This document shows, one piece after another, positions 27,198 through 35,864 of a stretch of DNA of 41,923 nucleotides. The translations under genes were made by a program, and so were the position numbers. The notes under the pieces are model-generated. The model was given only the letters and a program-made list of their open reading frames with translations, made no database searches and was not told where the DNA came from. The number at the start of each line of letters is the position of its first letter. Position 1 is the first letter of the stretch. The DNA is from Deltaproteobacteria bacterium. Its GTDB lineage: Bacteria > Desulfobacterota > Binatia > UBA9968. Location of the stretch: positions 1-41,923 of the forward strand of contig VGTH01000048.1 of assembly GCA_016874755.1 (NCBI GenBank), written 5' to 3'.

Positions 27198-27253
27198 CAT
27201 CGAGTTTGTGCTTGTCGCCCAGGAGTTTCTGGGCTAGAGATAGGGTTCAAGCA

Positions 27254-27332
27254 GTTCCAGCCGTTCAAGCCGTATCGGACGTTCCAATCGTAATCAGCTC
27301 GCAACGGCCCAACGGCTTGAACAGTTGGAAAC
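27254..27332. repeat. Intergenic inverted repeat
   Basis: GTTCAAGCCGT (27263-27273) is perfectly complementary to ACGGCTTGAAC (27312-27322), and the flanks TTCCAGCC and AGTTGGAA extend the match imperfectly. The element occupies most of the gap between the oxygenase and the 2Fe-2S gene, so it may fold in the mRNA between them. Confidence 0.55.
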
Positions 27333-27351
27333 TGTTTCTAAGGAGTGAGCG

Positions 27352-27675
27352 GTGAAGCAGACTTGTCTTGTCTGTCTGAATATCGATTGTAAGTCGCGCG
27401 GTGCTGAAGGGTTGATGAAAGAGCTCGAAAGTCGCATCAAAGCCAAAGGCCTCAATGATGTCGAGGTGAAACAGTACATGTGTTTTGGCGCCTGCCAGGA
27501 AGGGCCGAACGTGGTCGTTTATCCGGAAAAAAGTTGGTATGCCCACGTCAAGACCGAAGACTTGGACGACATCGTCGCGCACCTGGCTGGCGGACCGCAT
27601 GTGCAGCGGCTCGACACCATAGACTCGTCTCTCAAGGATTTGATTTATCAGCTTCTCGACACGGGAGTGTTCTAA
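27352..27675 (+). CDS. Thioredoxin-like [2Fe-2S] ferredoxin (NuoE C-terminal type)
   Basis: This 107-residue protein has the cysteine pattern CLVCLNIDC in its first ten residues and MCFGAC near 44-49, matching the thioredoxin-fold 2Fe-2S domain of NuoE and related small ferredoxins. It lacks the helical N-terminal part of full NuoE. The start is GTG at 27352 with AAGGAGTGAGC upstream. The NuoF-like gene follows three bases after its stop, so the two products probably form one NADH-oxidising complex. Confidence 0.88.
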   Translation: MKQTCLVCLNIDCKSRGAEGLMKELESRIKAKGLNDVEVKQYMCFGACQEGPNVVVYPEKSWYAHVKTEDLDDIVAHLAGGPHVQRLDTIDSSLKDLIYQLLDTGVF

Positions 27676-27678
27676 GCG

Positions 27679-28926
27679 ATGGAAGGGATCCTCTTTCCCA
27701 AAGGCGTGCCCGAAGGGCGCGAATCGTTACAGCAGTACCGCAGCCGCGGCGGCTACGAAGCGCTGGTGAAAGCTGTCAAAGGAGCCCCCGAGGATGTCGT
27801 CAAGATCGTTGCCGATTCCGGTCTACGCGGCCACGGCGGCGCCGGTTTTCCGGCGGGGAAAAAGTGGCAATTCACTCGCGACGCACCGGAGCAGCCGCGT
27901 TATCTGGTGATGAATGGCGGCGAGGACGAGCCCGGCAGCCGCAAAGATCGTATCCTTTTAGAAAACGTTCCCCATCTCGTTATCGAAGGCGCGGTGCTCG
28001 GCGCCTTCGCGATTGGCGCATCCAAGGCTTATCTCTACATCAACGCCAAGTACGAAGCGGCGACGCAAATCGTCAAAGAAGCGTTAGCCGAAGCGAAAGC
28101 GGCCGGTTATTGGGGCGAGAAAATTTGCGGCAGCAACTTTAGCTGTGACATCGAGTTGGTCGCCGCGCCGCACAACTACGTTGCCGGTGAAGACACCGCA
28201 GTCATCGAAGTCATCGAGGGCAAACAACCCAAGCCGCGGCAAAAACCGCCGTTCCCGGTCACCGTTGGTTTGTTCGGCAAGCCGACTTCGGTGAACAACG
28301 TCGAGACCCTCGCCAACGTGCCGCGCATTCTCTTGAAAGGCGCTGCGTGGTACCGCGGCTTTGGCACCGCCGACTGCCCCGGCACCATGTTGTTCTCGTT
28401 GAACGAAACTGAAGAAGTTAATAAGCCAGGCATCTATGAGCTGCCGTTTGGCACGCCGCTACGATATTTGATCGAAGAATGCGGCGGCGGCATGAAAGCC
28501 GGGCACAAGATCAAAGCGATCATGCCGGCGTCGCCGTCGTCGGCCTATCTCAAGCCCGACAAACTCGATACGCCGCTCGAACCCAACGCTATGCGCGACG
28601 CCGGCTCGGCGCTCGGCTGCGGCGTCGTGCATATCGTGCGCGAGGGAACTTCGATCGTTGACGAGCTAGTGCGCGTCACAGATTTCTTTGCTGTCGAGTC
28701 CTGCGGTCAGTGCCCCGCGTGCCAGATGGAAACCAAAAGCCTCGCCATGCTGATGAAAAAAGTGCAACAGGGCCAAGGCAACGCCGCCATGCTCGAACAG
28801 TTCGGCAAGCTGATCGCCTTCAACAAAGGCAAAGGCTTTTGTAATTTGATCGGCATGCCGGGTCCGCCGATCGAGAGCGCGTTGAAACTCTTCCCGGAAG
28901 ATTTCCAGGCGCGCATGGCTTCCTAA
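27679..28926 (+). CDS. NuoF-like NADH-binding flavoprotein
   Basis: This 415-residue protein resembles NuoF/HoxF. It has the NADH-binding GHGGAGFPAGKKWQF near residue 54, the FMN-site segment NGGEDEPGSRKDR near 80, an SLBB-like middle region, and a 4Fe-4S site ESCGQCPAC near 340 with a later FCNLIG. It should take electrons from NADH through FMN to Fe-S centres. Standing apart from any other complex I gene and beside a di-iron oxygenase, it more likely feeds that enzyme than a respiratory chain. A terminator follows 27 bases after the stop. Confidence 0.92.
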   Translation: MEGILFPKGVPEGRESLQQYRSRGGYEALVKAVKGAPEDVVKIVADSGLRGHGGAGFPAGKKWQFTRDAPEQPRYLVMNGGEDEPGSRKDRILLENVPHLVIEGAVLGAFAIGASKAYLYINAKYEAATQIVKEALAEAKAAGYWGEKICGSNFSCDIELVAAPHNYVAGEDTAVIEVIEGKQPKPRQKPPFPVTVGLFGKPTSVNNVETLANVPRILLKGAAWYRGFGTADCPGTMLFSLNETEEVNKPGIYELPFGTPLRYLIEECGGGMKAGHKIKAIMPASPSSAYLKPDKLDTPLEPNAMRDAGSALGCGVVHIVREGTSIVDELVRVTDFFAVESCGQCPACQMETKSLAMLMKKVQQGQGNAAMLEQFGKLIAFNKGKGFCNLIGMPGPPIESALKLFPEDFQARMAS

Positions 28927-28953
28927 CCCATTCTTCCTGAGGGCGTAAAGAAG

Positions 28954-28985
28954 GGGATGTCGCAAAACGGCATCCCTTTTTGTTT
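28954..28985 (+). terminator. Intrinsic terminator after the NuoF-like gene
   Basis: GGGATGTCG (28954-28962) pairs with CGGCATCCC (28968-28976) around a CAAAA loop, with one G-U pair, and is followed by TTTTTGTTT. This is a classical Rho-independent terminator ending the oxygenase operon. Confidence 0.88.
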
Positions 28986-29069
28986 CTAGGGCGTGGTTCC
29001 ATGCTACCGTTTGACCCTTTCGTGCAGCGCTTGATAGTATCCGCTCGTCTTGCGCATGAGGGAGCCATC

Positions 29070-30071
29070 ATGAAGCGATTTGTTGCGATCGTAGTTTGCC
29101 TATTTCTTGGCACGTCGCTAGCCACTGCGAACAATCACGATGCGTTCATGGAAGGCGCCAAGAAGGAGCGTGAGCTGACGCTCTATACTTCGATGACCGT
29201 CGACCAGGCGCAGCGCCTCAACAACGCCTTTACCGCCAAGTATCCCTTCCTGCAAATCAACATGTTTCGCGCCGTGGGCGAGCGCCTGCTGACGAAAATT
29301 ATGACCGAGGCGCAAGCGGGACGATTCGGATTCGACGTCGTGCAATCGGCGGAGACCCAGGGTTACTTTCTGAAAAAGCGCGGCCTTTTGGGGCGCTACC
29401 AATCCCCCGAAGTAAAAAATCTGCAAAAGGGTTTTGCCGATCCAGAGGGCTACTGGGCGGCGATCTACATGATGCCCAACGTGATCGCCTACAACACGCG
29501 CATGGTGAAGCGCAACGAAGTCCCGGTGTCCGACGACGATCTGTTGAATCCCAAATGGCGCGGCAAGATCGGCATGGACGGCACCAAGCCCGAATGGTTT
29601 TCTTGGAAGCTGCGGCGCATGGGACAAGAAAAAGGGCTGGCGTATATGAAGAAACTCGGCGCGCAGGAGTTTCGCCTATACTCCGGTTTGACCATCATCA
29701 CCGGATTGCTTGCTGCCGGCGAATTTCCGCTGGTGCTGAACACGTACGTGCACAATGCCGAAGACGCCAAGCGCAAAGGCGCGCCGGTCGAATGGGTGGC
29801 ACAGGATCCCGTATTTACCAAATTCCAACCCATCGGCGTCGGCTCAAAAGCGCCCCATCCGAACGCAGCCAAGTTGTTTGTCGATTTCATGCTGAGCGAC
29901 GAAGGGCAAAAGATCATTGCTTCCTTCGGCCGCGTGCCGACGCGGCGCGGCGTGCCGACCACCGTGCAAGGTCTAGAGAAATTGAATTTCGTCATTGACG
30001 AGTTCAGCGCCGGTGACGATTTCAACAAGAGCTATGAGCAGTTCCGCAATATCTTCGGCACTGCGAAATAG
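29070..30071 (+). CDS. Extracellular solute-binding protein, family 1 (iron/thiamine-type)
   Basis: This 333-residue protein has a signal peptide (KRFVAIVVCLFLGTSLATA) and a periplasmic-binding fold of the AfuA/FbpA kind. It contains the family pattern LTLYTSMTVDQAQRLNNAF, then VQSAETQGYF, and the segment LLNPKWRGKIGMDGT typical of these proteins. It should bind a small ligand for an ABC importer, but no permease or ATPase gene is near. The ATG at 29070 follows GAGGGAG. It follows the terminator and is probably transcribed alone. Confidence 0.88.
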   Translation: MKRFVAIVVCLFLGTSLATANNHDAFMEGAKKERELTLYTSMTVDQAQRLNNAFTAKYPFLQINMFRAVGERLLTKIMTEAQAGRFGFDVVQSAETQGYFLKKRGLLGRYQSPEVKNLQKGFADPEGYWAAIYMMPNVIAYNTRMVKRNEVPVSDDDLLNPKWRGKIGMDGTKPEWFSWKLRRMGQEKGLAYMKKLGAQEFRLYSGLTIITGLLAAGEFPLVLNTYVHNAEDAKRKGAPVEWVAQDPVFTKFQPIGVGSKAPHPNAAKLFVDFMLSDEGQKIIASFGRVPTRRGVPTTVQGLEKLNFVIDEFSAGDDFNKSYEQFRNIFGTAK

Positions 30072-30105
30072 TAGAAGTACCGGCGATCGCATAAGTCAAA
30101 GAATG

Positions 30106-30182
30106 CTTCGACAAGCTCAGCATGAACGGATTGTTTTTGAGCGATTTTAGACTTAGTTCCGTTTGTCCTTAGCTTGTCGAAG
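30106..30182. repeat. Inverted repeat CTTCGACAAGCT ... AGCTTGTCGAAG
   Basis: A perfect 12-bp inverted repeat (30106-30117 and 30171-30182) encloses further complementary bases (AACGGA / TCCGTT). It is a familiar type of dispersed palindromic repeat (TTCGACAAGCTCAG form) found between genes. It lies between the binding-protein gene and the hydrolase gene and may also act as a terminator. Confidence 0.7.
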
Positions 30183-30231
30183 GACTCCGAAATTGCCTTC
30201 GCACGACACCAAGTTGGTGGGAGAAATAACA

Positions 30232-31413
30232 ATGTCACCAGCAGGAATCACACAGAGCTATCTCGACGGGCTCAAGTCTAACGATCTGCTTCTCAAGTTC
30301 ACCTGGGAAGAGTGGCTGGCGATCGCGCCGCCCTACAGCGACGGCAAATGTACCAGCAAAGATGTTGTCGCGCGCTATCAACGCAACGGTTACGAGTGGG
30401 ACATGCACGGCACGCTGTTTACGCCGGAGAAAGAAACCGACGCGAAGCGTGCTTTCGTTTTCTTCCACGGCGGCGCGGGCAGTGAAAAAATCATGGACCT
30501 GACACCCGACGGACGACCGGGACTGGCGCGAGCGCTGGCAGCGCAGGGATTCAAGGTATTGACCCTCACCTATCCCGGCCACTATCCGCCCGGCGGCGTG
30601 TGGCAAGTGCCGATTCCCGAGCGCATGCCGATCTACTTGATGGACCGTCAACTGAGCAGCGAAGAGATCGCCGACCGCAATCTCAAATGCACTTTTAACG
30701 TGATTCTCCAAGGGGCAGGCGCGTTGACCGATGAGCATTTAGCGGGTCGTGATATCATCGCTTTCGGCCATTCCACCGGCGGCCCGATGGCCGCGCATCT
30801 CACGCGCTTCAGCAAGAAGACCAAAGTCATCGGCATCGTCGGCTTCGGCAGCGGCGGGCCAGACGGCTGGCGCAAAGAGTGGCGCGACACAACTGGCGCG
30901 GAAAAATATCGCGAAATCCCCATCGACCACATATCGCGGCGCTCGCCGGACTCGTTTAAAAATTCCGGCTACGTCGATCCCGAAGATTTGACGCCGTGGG
31001 GCGGCGCCGACGACTACATTCGGCTGGTCAGCCCACTGCGCTCGCAGATGAAAACGAGTCTCTGCGATAACCAGCACAACGCCGCAGTCGGCATTCTCGA
31101 AGAGTATTCCAAGCGCACGGGGCTTCCGCGTGACGAATACTTCGATCACTTACAAGAACCTGATGCCAATTGGCTAAAATCAATTCGCGTCTTACTTGTC
31201 GTCGGTGAAGATGACAAAGGCCATTGGGTTTGCGGCGGCGCGCCGTTGGAAAACAAGCGTGAGATTTTCATGGGGCGCAAGTATGCCGCAACCACGCGCG
31301 GCGCCCATGTCGTGCTCCTGCCGCGCTACGGGCATGTCGGCTACGCGGAACTTCATAACGAGAAGATCGCTTATCTTTGGTTGTGGGCGTTTAAAAACAA
31401 TTACTTTGATTGA
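30232..31413 (+). CDS. Alpha/beta hydrolase
   Basis: This 393-residue protein has the nucleophile elbow GHSTGG near residue 180 and FFHGGAGSEK as an oxyanion-hole segment near residue 80. An acid candidate lies in VVGEDDKGHW and the likely catalytic His in YGHVGYAELH near the C-terminus. No signal peptide is seen, so it is cytoplasmic. The substrate is unknown; the nearby amidohydrolase and binding proteins suggest catabolism of an imported ester or amide. The ATG at 30232 follows GGTGGGAG. Confidence 0.85.
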   Translation: MSPAGITQSYLDGLKSNDLLLKFTWEEWLAIAPPYSDGKCTSKDVVARYQRNGYEWDMHGTLFTPEKETDAKRAFVFFHGGAGSEKIMDLTPDGRPGLARALAAQGFKVLTLTYPGHYPPGGVWQVPIPERMPIYLMDRQLSSEEIADRNLKCTFNVILQGAGALTDEHLAGRDIIAFGHSTGGPMAAHLTRFSKKTKVIGIVGFGSGGPDGWRKEWRDTTGAEKYREIPIDHISRRSPDSFKNSGYVDPEDLTPWGGADDYIRLVSPLRSQMKTSLCDNQHNAAVGILEEYSKRTGLPRDEYFDHLQEPDANWLKSIRVLLVVGEDDKGHWVCGGAPLENKREIFMGRKYAATTRGAHVVLLPRYGHVGYAELHNEKIAYLWLWAFKNNYFD

Positions 31414-31420
31414 AACAGGA

Positions 31421-31494
31421 TCTCATGCTGAGCAAAGCGAAGCATCTGCTTTTGTCGCGTAGAGCAGATTCTTCGCCTTCAGCTAAGAATGACA
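31421..31494. repeat. Palindromic intergenic repeat (TCATGCTGAGC ... AAGAATGACA)
   Basis: GCGAAG and ATCTGC in the left half are matched by GCAGAT and CTTCGC in the right half, giving a hairpin of two stems. It is of the dispersed CTGAGC/GAATGACA kind and starts eight bases after the hydrolase stop. Confidence 0.6.
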
Positions 31495-31528
31495 ATGGCG
31501 AGATAGCCTTCAAGCAGGAGAATTCACC

Positions 31529-31668
31529 ATGCATTCAAATTAACAGTGGCGTTGGCGGCATTCGTGTTAGCGTTGCCACTTCGGTCGTCTTTTGCCGCTC
31601 AAGCCAAGCCGATGTCGCAAGTTGTTTATCCGCAAGCGCTAAGCGAACAGATTGGGTCGACGATATGA
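31529..31668 (+). pseudogene. Signal-peptide stub of a binding protein, frameshifted at codon 2
   Basis: An ATG at 31529 with AGGAG upstream runs into TAA after four codons. One frame over, from 31534, the sequence encodes a clear signal peptide, KLTVALAAFVLALPLRSSFA, and continues to TGA at 31666. A small indel at codon 2-3 has separated the start from the signal peptide. The remainder of the gene is missing. It is best read as the front end of a dead solute-binding protein. Confidence 0.65.
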
Positions 31669-31889
31669 GTCTGCGGCGCAAGTTAGAGCTACAACTGGTT
31701 TTTGCGCTGGTGATTCCCAATCTGCTATTCGCTGCGCAGCCAACCGCCAAATCGAGCAGGCCGCTAGCAAAAGCCCGTGTCAGCCAATCGGCGATCAGCA
31801 GCCGCTCGGCCGTGCTTTGGATTGCCCACGAGCAGGGCATCTTCGCCAAGCACGGCGTCGACGTCGAACGATTTATTTATGCGAAGTAG
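31665..31889 (+). pseudogene. Truncated NMT1/THI5-like solute-binding protein (N-terminal fragment)
   Basis: A 74-residue frame encodes a signal peptide (LVFALVIPNLLFA) and the start of an NMT1-type binding domain with SSRSAVLWIAHEQGIFAKHG. The intact relative at 35964-36974 has the matching stretch SPLWIAREKGFFTKHG. The frame stops at TAG where about 260 residues should follow, and the amidohydrolase begins 45 bases later, so a deletion probably joined them. Confidence 0.8.
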
Positions 31890-31934
31890 CTCGTTCGGGT
31901 TCTCGGTCGACAACCGCCCGGCAAGGAGATGACT

Positions 31935-33080
31935 ATGGAAGAGCCGAGATTCTTCTCTGCCGATTCCCACGTCAACGAACCGCCTGAATGCTGGGAGCGG
32001 ATTCCCAAGGGCCTGCGCAGCCATGGGCCGCACTTCGTCAAGGACCCGCAGGGAAAAAAGGGCTTGTACATGGTCTTTGACGGCCATGAGCCCGATCCCG
32101 TCGGTATGACTTTCACCGCCGGCCTCAACAAAGAAGCTGGCGGCGTGCGCCGAGTGATCGAGAACTTTACCTGGGAAAGTTGGCGCGGGCCTTGGGATCC
32201 GGTGGCGCGTTTGCGAGACATGGATATCGACGGCGTTAAAATCGAAGTGCTCTACCCGAGCATGGCGCGCAATTTTTATAGCTTAAAGGGCGAAGAAACG
32301 CCGCTGCAAAAAGCTGGACTGCAAGCTTACAACGACTGGATGACCGACTACTGCAAGACGGCGCCCAAGCGCTTGATCGGCCTCGGTTTGCTTTCTGCGC
32401 TCGACGTCGAGTGGTCCATGGCGGAAATGAAACGCTGTGCCAAGCTCGGCCTCAAGGGTATTGTGCTACCGTCCGGTCTGCCCGAAGGCCTGTGCTATGG
32501 CGATGAAGCCTATGATCCACTCTGGCAGCTCGCTCAGGACATGAATTATCCGATCCACTTTCACATCAATATTCTCCAAGGCCGCGATCGCATGGCGGCG
32601 CGCTTGAAAGTGATCTCCAAGCTGCAACAGGGGCGCAACGCCTTGCGGCGGACGATCCTCGAACCGTTGAATCTACTCACCGACCTCGTCTTCGGCGGTG
32701 TGCTCAATCGTTTTCCCAAGCTGCCCTTCGTGTTGGCGGAATACGATCTTGCCTGGATTCAACCTTTCATTAATAAAATGGACGGCTCGTTGATCCGCGC
32801 GCGCTCGGAGTCGCCCGATTCGCCGACGATTGAATCGCTGCCGAGCGAATCTGTGCGGCGGCAAGTCTATGTGACGTTCCAAGACGACCGCGCCGGCGTC
32901 CTGGCGGCGGACACGCTCCGCATGCTCGACAACTACATGTGGGCGAGCGACTACCCGCACGGCGGCGCCACCTGGCCGCACTCGAAGGAGATCAATAAAG
33001 CGCAGTTTCAGGGCCTCGCGCCGGATGTCGAAGACAAACTCGTCTGGGGCAACGCGGCGAAGTTTTACGGTGTGGCTTAG
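31935..33080 (+). CDS. Amidohydrolase family 2 protein (metal-dependent hydrolase or decarboxylase)
   Basis: This 381-residue TIM-barrel protein has the N-terminal metal motif DSHVNEP (Asp-x-His), an internal IHFHIN near residue 208 and the terminal WASDYPHGGATWPHS with the metal-binding Asp. It matches the PF04909 group, which includes ACMSD-like decarboxylases and lactone hydrolases. The substrate is unknown. The second ATG (31935) is chosen because AAGGAG abuts the first ATG at 31929 but is six bases from the second. Confidence 0.87.
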   Translation: MEEPRFFSADSHVNEPPECWERIPKGLRSHGPHFVKDPQGKKGLYMVFDGHEPDPVGMTFTAGLNKEAGGVRRVIENFTWESWRGPWDPVARLRDMDIDGVKIEVLYPSMARNFYSLKGEETPLQKAGLQAYNDWMTDYCKTAPKRLIGLGLLSALDVEWSMAEMKRCAKLGLKGIVLPSGLPEGLCYGDEAYDPLWQLAQDMNYPIHFHINILQGRDRMAARLKVISKLQQGRNALRRTILEPLNLLTDLVFGGVLNRFPKLPFVLAEYDLAWIQPFINKMDGSLIRARSESPDSPTIESLPSESVRRQVYVTFQDDRAGVLAADTLRMLDNYMWASDYPHGGATWPHSKEINKAQFQGLAPDVEDKLVWGNAAKFYGVA

Positions 33081-33160
33081 GAATTCGGAGTGTCTCGCGC
33101 AAAGCATGTCCTGAGCAACGTCGAAGGGGCGCAAGGGGCGCAAAGTTGGGAGTAAGATGA

Positions 33161-33239
33161 TTCACCACGAAGACACGAAGTTCGGAAAAAGATAATTTAT
33201 CTTCTTATCCTACCTTCGTGCTCTTCGTGTCGTGGTGAA
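33161..33239. repeat. Inverted repeat TTCACCACGAAGACACGAAG type
   Basis: The left arm (33161-33180) begins TTCACCACGAAG and the right arm (33214-33239) ends with CGTGTCGTGGTGAA, giving an imperfect hairpin; AGATAATTTATCT in the middle is itself palindromic. It lies between the amidohydrolase and SDR genes and resembles a widely dispersed repeat. Confidence 0.65.
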
Positions 33240-33281
33240 ATAGTATTTGTGCTGCTACGGTAAATCATCGCGGAGGAAGAA

Positions 33282-34226
33282 ATGGCTTCAACAGTTCTCA
33301 TCACCGGTGCCAACGGTTTCATTGGGTCACACGTCACGTTGTTACTGGAATTCCTCGGCCACAAAATTGTTCCCATCGATGTCATGCCGCGCTCGCCGGA
33401 TCTTTCGCTGCTTGGCATCAAATCGGCCAGTCATATCATGAACGTGACCGATACAGGGGCATTTCGCGCACTGTGCGAGAAAGAGCGGCCGACCCATGTT
33501 TTTCATGCCGCTCATCCGCCGCGCGACGAGACGCCGACGGTGTTGGATTATTGCTATAAGGCGATGACCAATATTTTGGAGGCAGCGAAGGATCTAAAGT
33601 TTCAGCGCGTCGTCTATTCCAGCTCGGCATCGATCTATGGCCAACTGCAAAAGCCCGACGGTAGCCTGGTCAAAGAAGATGACGCGGTGACGATTTATCC
33701 GACTTACTTCTATCGCGCCGCTAAGACCGTCTCCGAATGGATGGGCAACTTCTACAAAGAAAAATACGGCGTCGACTTCGTCGCGCTGCGCTACTCATCG
33801 GTCTACGGCCCCGGCCTGTACCGCAGCATTCCTTTGGAATTGAAGCGAGGTATCTTCGGTCAAACCTGTCGGCCGTTTCTGACCCGGCCGGTCGACGATC
33901 TGATTTATGTCGACGACGTTGCCGATGGTGTAAGCCGCGCGCTGTTTACTGCCGGCCCGCTGAGCAAGGCCTACAATATCGGCCTCGACAAAGCCTACGT
34001 CAGCGAAGATTTGAAAAAGGCGATTCAAAAGGCGTTGCCTAACCTCGAATTCGAAATCGGCGCGCATCCCAACGCGGCCGAAGTGGCGCCGCACCGGCTG
34101 CGCAATCCATTGGATATCTCGCTGGCACGAAAAGAGCTCGGCTGGCAGCCGAAAATCTATCTGGAAGAAGGTATCGCGAAACTGGCCAAGTGGCTGGTCG
34201 ATCACAAACCGCAACTGCGTTTGTGA
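33282..34226 (+). CDS. NAD-dependent epimerase/dehydratase (extended SDR)
   Basis: This 314-residue protein has the Rossmann motif TGANGFIGSH near residue 8 and the catalytic YFYRAAK (Tyr-x-x-x-Lys) near residue 148, with YSSSASIYG before it. It belongs to the GalE/RfbB-like extended SDRs. The substrate is unknown; it is a different subfamily from the epimerase at 93-935. GGAGGAAGAA provides the ribosome site. It converges with the TfoX-domain gene, nine bases between stops. Confidence 0.9.
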   Translation: MASTVLITGANGFIGSHVTLLLEFLGHKIVPIDVMPRSPDLSLLGIKSASHIMNVTDTGAFRALCEKERPTHVFHAAHPPRDETPTVLDYCYKAMTNILEAAKDLKFQRVVYSSSASIYGQLQKPDGSLVKEDDAVTIYPTYFYRAAKTVSEWMGNFYKEKYGVDFVALRYSSVYGPGLYRSIPLELKRGIFGQTCRPFLTRPVDDLIYVDDVADGVSRALFTAGPLSKAYNIGLDKAYVSEDLKKAIQKALPNLEFEIGAHPNAAEVAPHRLRNPLDISLARKELGWQPKIYLEEGIAKLAKWLVDHKPQLRL

Positions 34227-34235
34227 GAAGATTCA

Positions 34236-34622
34236 CTATTTTTTCTTGGCCGCTTTCTTCTTCGCTTTGGTCTTTGCGGGTTTGGCGGGAAGCTTCTGGA
34301 CTTCGGCGAACGTTGCGGCAAAAAACCCCGAAAGTTTCTCGGTGTCGCCAGGGATCGCCGGTGGAATGATCCACCAATCTTTCATCCCTTTGCCGGTCCC
34401 CATCGGATCGAAGGTATTCGCTGACCGGAGATCGCTGAACTGGTTCTTTAGATCGCCCGGCAAACGAATCACGACGTTGTCCTCGTGCAGCCCAACAAAG
34501 AAATTGCCCTTGACGAAGCAACATGGGTAGCCGAAAATTTTTCGCGGTTGCGCGTCGGTATGTTGCGGCAAGGCCAACGTAAATCTCTCGACTAAGTCTG
34601 GAGATGATTTTTCCCAAGCCAT
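34236..34622 (-). CDS. TfoX N-terminal domain protein
   Basis: This 128-residue protein matches the TfoX N-terminal domain family: MAWEKSSPDLVERFTLAL, then MFGYP-like KIFGYPCCFVKGNFFVGLH and VVIRLPGD. Small stand-alone members are common in bacteria and their role is unclear; they are not the competence regulator itself. The C-terminal 15 residues are almost all Lys, Ala and Pro. The ATG at 34622 is set by GGAGGGGG just before it; longer frames run into the divergent gene. Confidence 0.85.
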   Translation of the reverse strand: MAWEKSSPDLVERFTLALPQHTDAQPRKIFGYPCCFVKGNFFVGLHEDNVVIRLPGDLKNQFSDLRSANTFDPMGTGKGMKDWWIIPPAIPGDTEKLSGFFAATFAEVQKLPAKPAKTKAKKKAAKKK

Positions 34623-34793
34623 ACCCCCCTCCAGCGAGTCAGGTGAGCACGTAACCGCATCAAAATCCGTCTTCACTTTTCTTTCCCACCCACTCCCGCG
34701 TCCAGCTGGTTTCGATTTGCGATTGTGGTTGACAAGTGCTCCTGCTCGCCAATAGCATCGGCTACCATAAAACCGATTGGGAGGACAATCACG

Positions 34794-35864
34794 GTGAATC
34801 TCAGAGTGCTGGTTGTGACCGCGTGCTCGATGCTGTTCGGTTTCCTTAGCGCTGTGCCTTTGCAGGCTGCCAGTGCGCCCATGACAACCGCTCAGCTCGC
34901 CCTCTACCAGGGTGCTGATCGCGAGAAGATCCTGATCGAGGGCGCCAGGAAGGAAGGGGCTTTCACTCTCTACGGCTCGCATAGCTGGTATCGCACGATG
35001 GCGAAGGAGTTCGAGAAAAAGTATCCGTTCTTGAAGATCACCGAGTACCGAACGGACGGACGCAATTTAATCAAGCGTGCCGTCGAGGAAGCCAAAGCCG
35101 GACAGTACCTCGCTGACGTCATCGCCACCACCGGTGAACAGATGGATGTGATGAGACGCGACGGGCTTTTTCTTGAACATTGGACGCCCGACGCGCGCTT
35201 CTATCCCGACGACGTCAAAACTAAAAGCAAAAACGGCTTTCACTACGTGGGACATTACGAGACCTACGCCAGTTTGGGATTCAACACAACGGTGATTTCG
35301 CCTGCCGAAGCGCCCAAGACCATGCAAGATTTGTTGAATCCCAAATGGAAAGGCAAAATGTCCATCGTCAACACGACAACGGGCACCCGTTGGATCGGCA
35401 ACACGGTGGAGAATTTCGGGCGAGAGTTTCTCGAAAAACTCGCTGAGCAAGATATCAAAGTGCAGAACATGGCGGGTGCGGCCCTGGCAGGCCTGGTGGT
35501 TTCTGGCGAAGTGCCAATGTCACCAACGATCTTTGACGCCAACGTCACCCAAGCCAAACAAAAAGGCGCGCCGGTCGACTGGCGTGGGTTAGAACCGGTG
35601 GTCACCACCGTCGCGTACTCAGGTTTGATGATCAAGGCACCGCACCCGCACGCGGCACTGCTCTTCATCGATTGGATTCACTCGAAGGAAGGTCAGCAGA
35701 TAATGATGAAGGGTGGGCTTTGGTCACCGCGCGAGGACATCGGGTCGGTCACGCAGAAGTTTAAGAAATCCTACATCGATGAAAAGTACGGCGTCGAAGA
35801 AGCGGAAAAGAAGTATGCGGAGTGGGATGGGTTGATGCAGAAACTGTTCATGAGAAAGCGCTAG
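34794..35864 (+). CDS. Extracellular solute-binding protein, family 1
   Basis: This 356-residue protein has a signal peptide (LVVTACSMLFGFLSAVPLQA) and the family pattern GAFTLYGSHSWYRTMAKEF, then LLNPKWKGKM, like the one at 29070-30071 but clearly diverged. It is probably a periplasmic ligand-binding protein; no transporter genes are near. The start is GTG at 34794, with GGGAGGA upstream. Its C-terminal segment GGLWSPREDIGSVTQKF is the closest match in the window to the remnant at 40441-40577. Confidence 0.87.
   Translation: MNLRVLVVTACSMLFGFLSAVPLQAASAPMTTAQLALYQGADREKILIEGARKEGAFTLYGSHSWYRTMAKEFEKKYPFLKITEYRTDGRNLIKRAVEEAKAGQYLADVIATTGEQMDVMRRDGLFLEHWTPDARFYPDDVKTKSKNGFHYVGHYETYASLGFNTTVISPAEAPKTMQDLLNPKWKGKMSIVNTTTGTRWIGNTVENFGREFLEKLAEQDIKVQNMAGAALAGLVVSGEVPMSPTIFDANVTQAKQKGAPVDWRGLEPVVTTVAYSGLMIKAPHPHAALLFIDWIHSKEGQQIMMKGGLWSPREDIGSVTQKFKKSYIDEKYGVEEAEKKYAEWDGLMQKLFMRKR

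Noticed and set aside
26091-28926. A partial respiratory complex I operon
   Set aside because: Only NuoE- and NuoF-like proteins are present, and the first gene encodes a di-iron oxygenase; no membrane or other Nuo subunits are seen.
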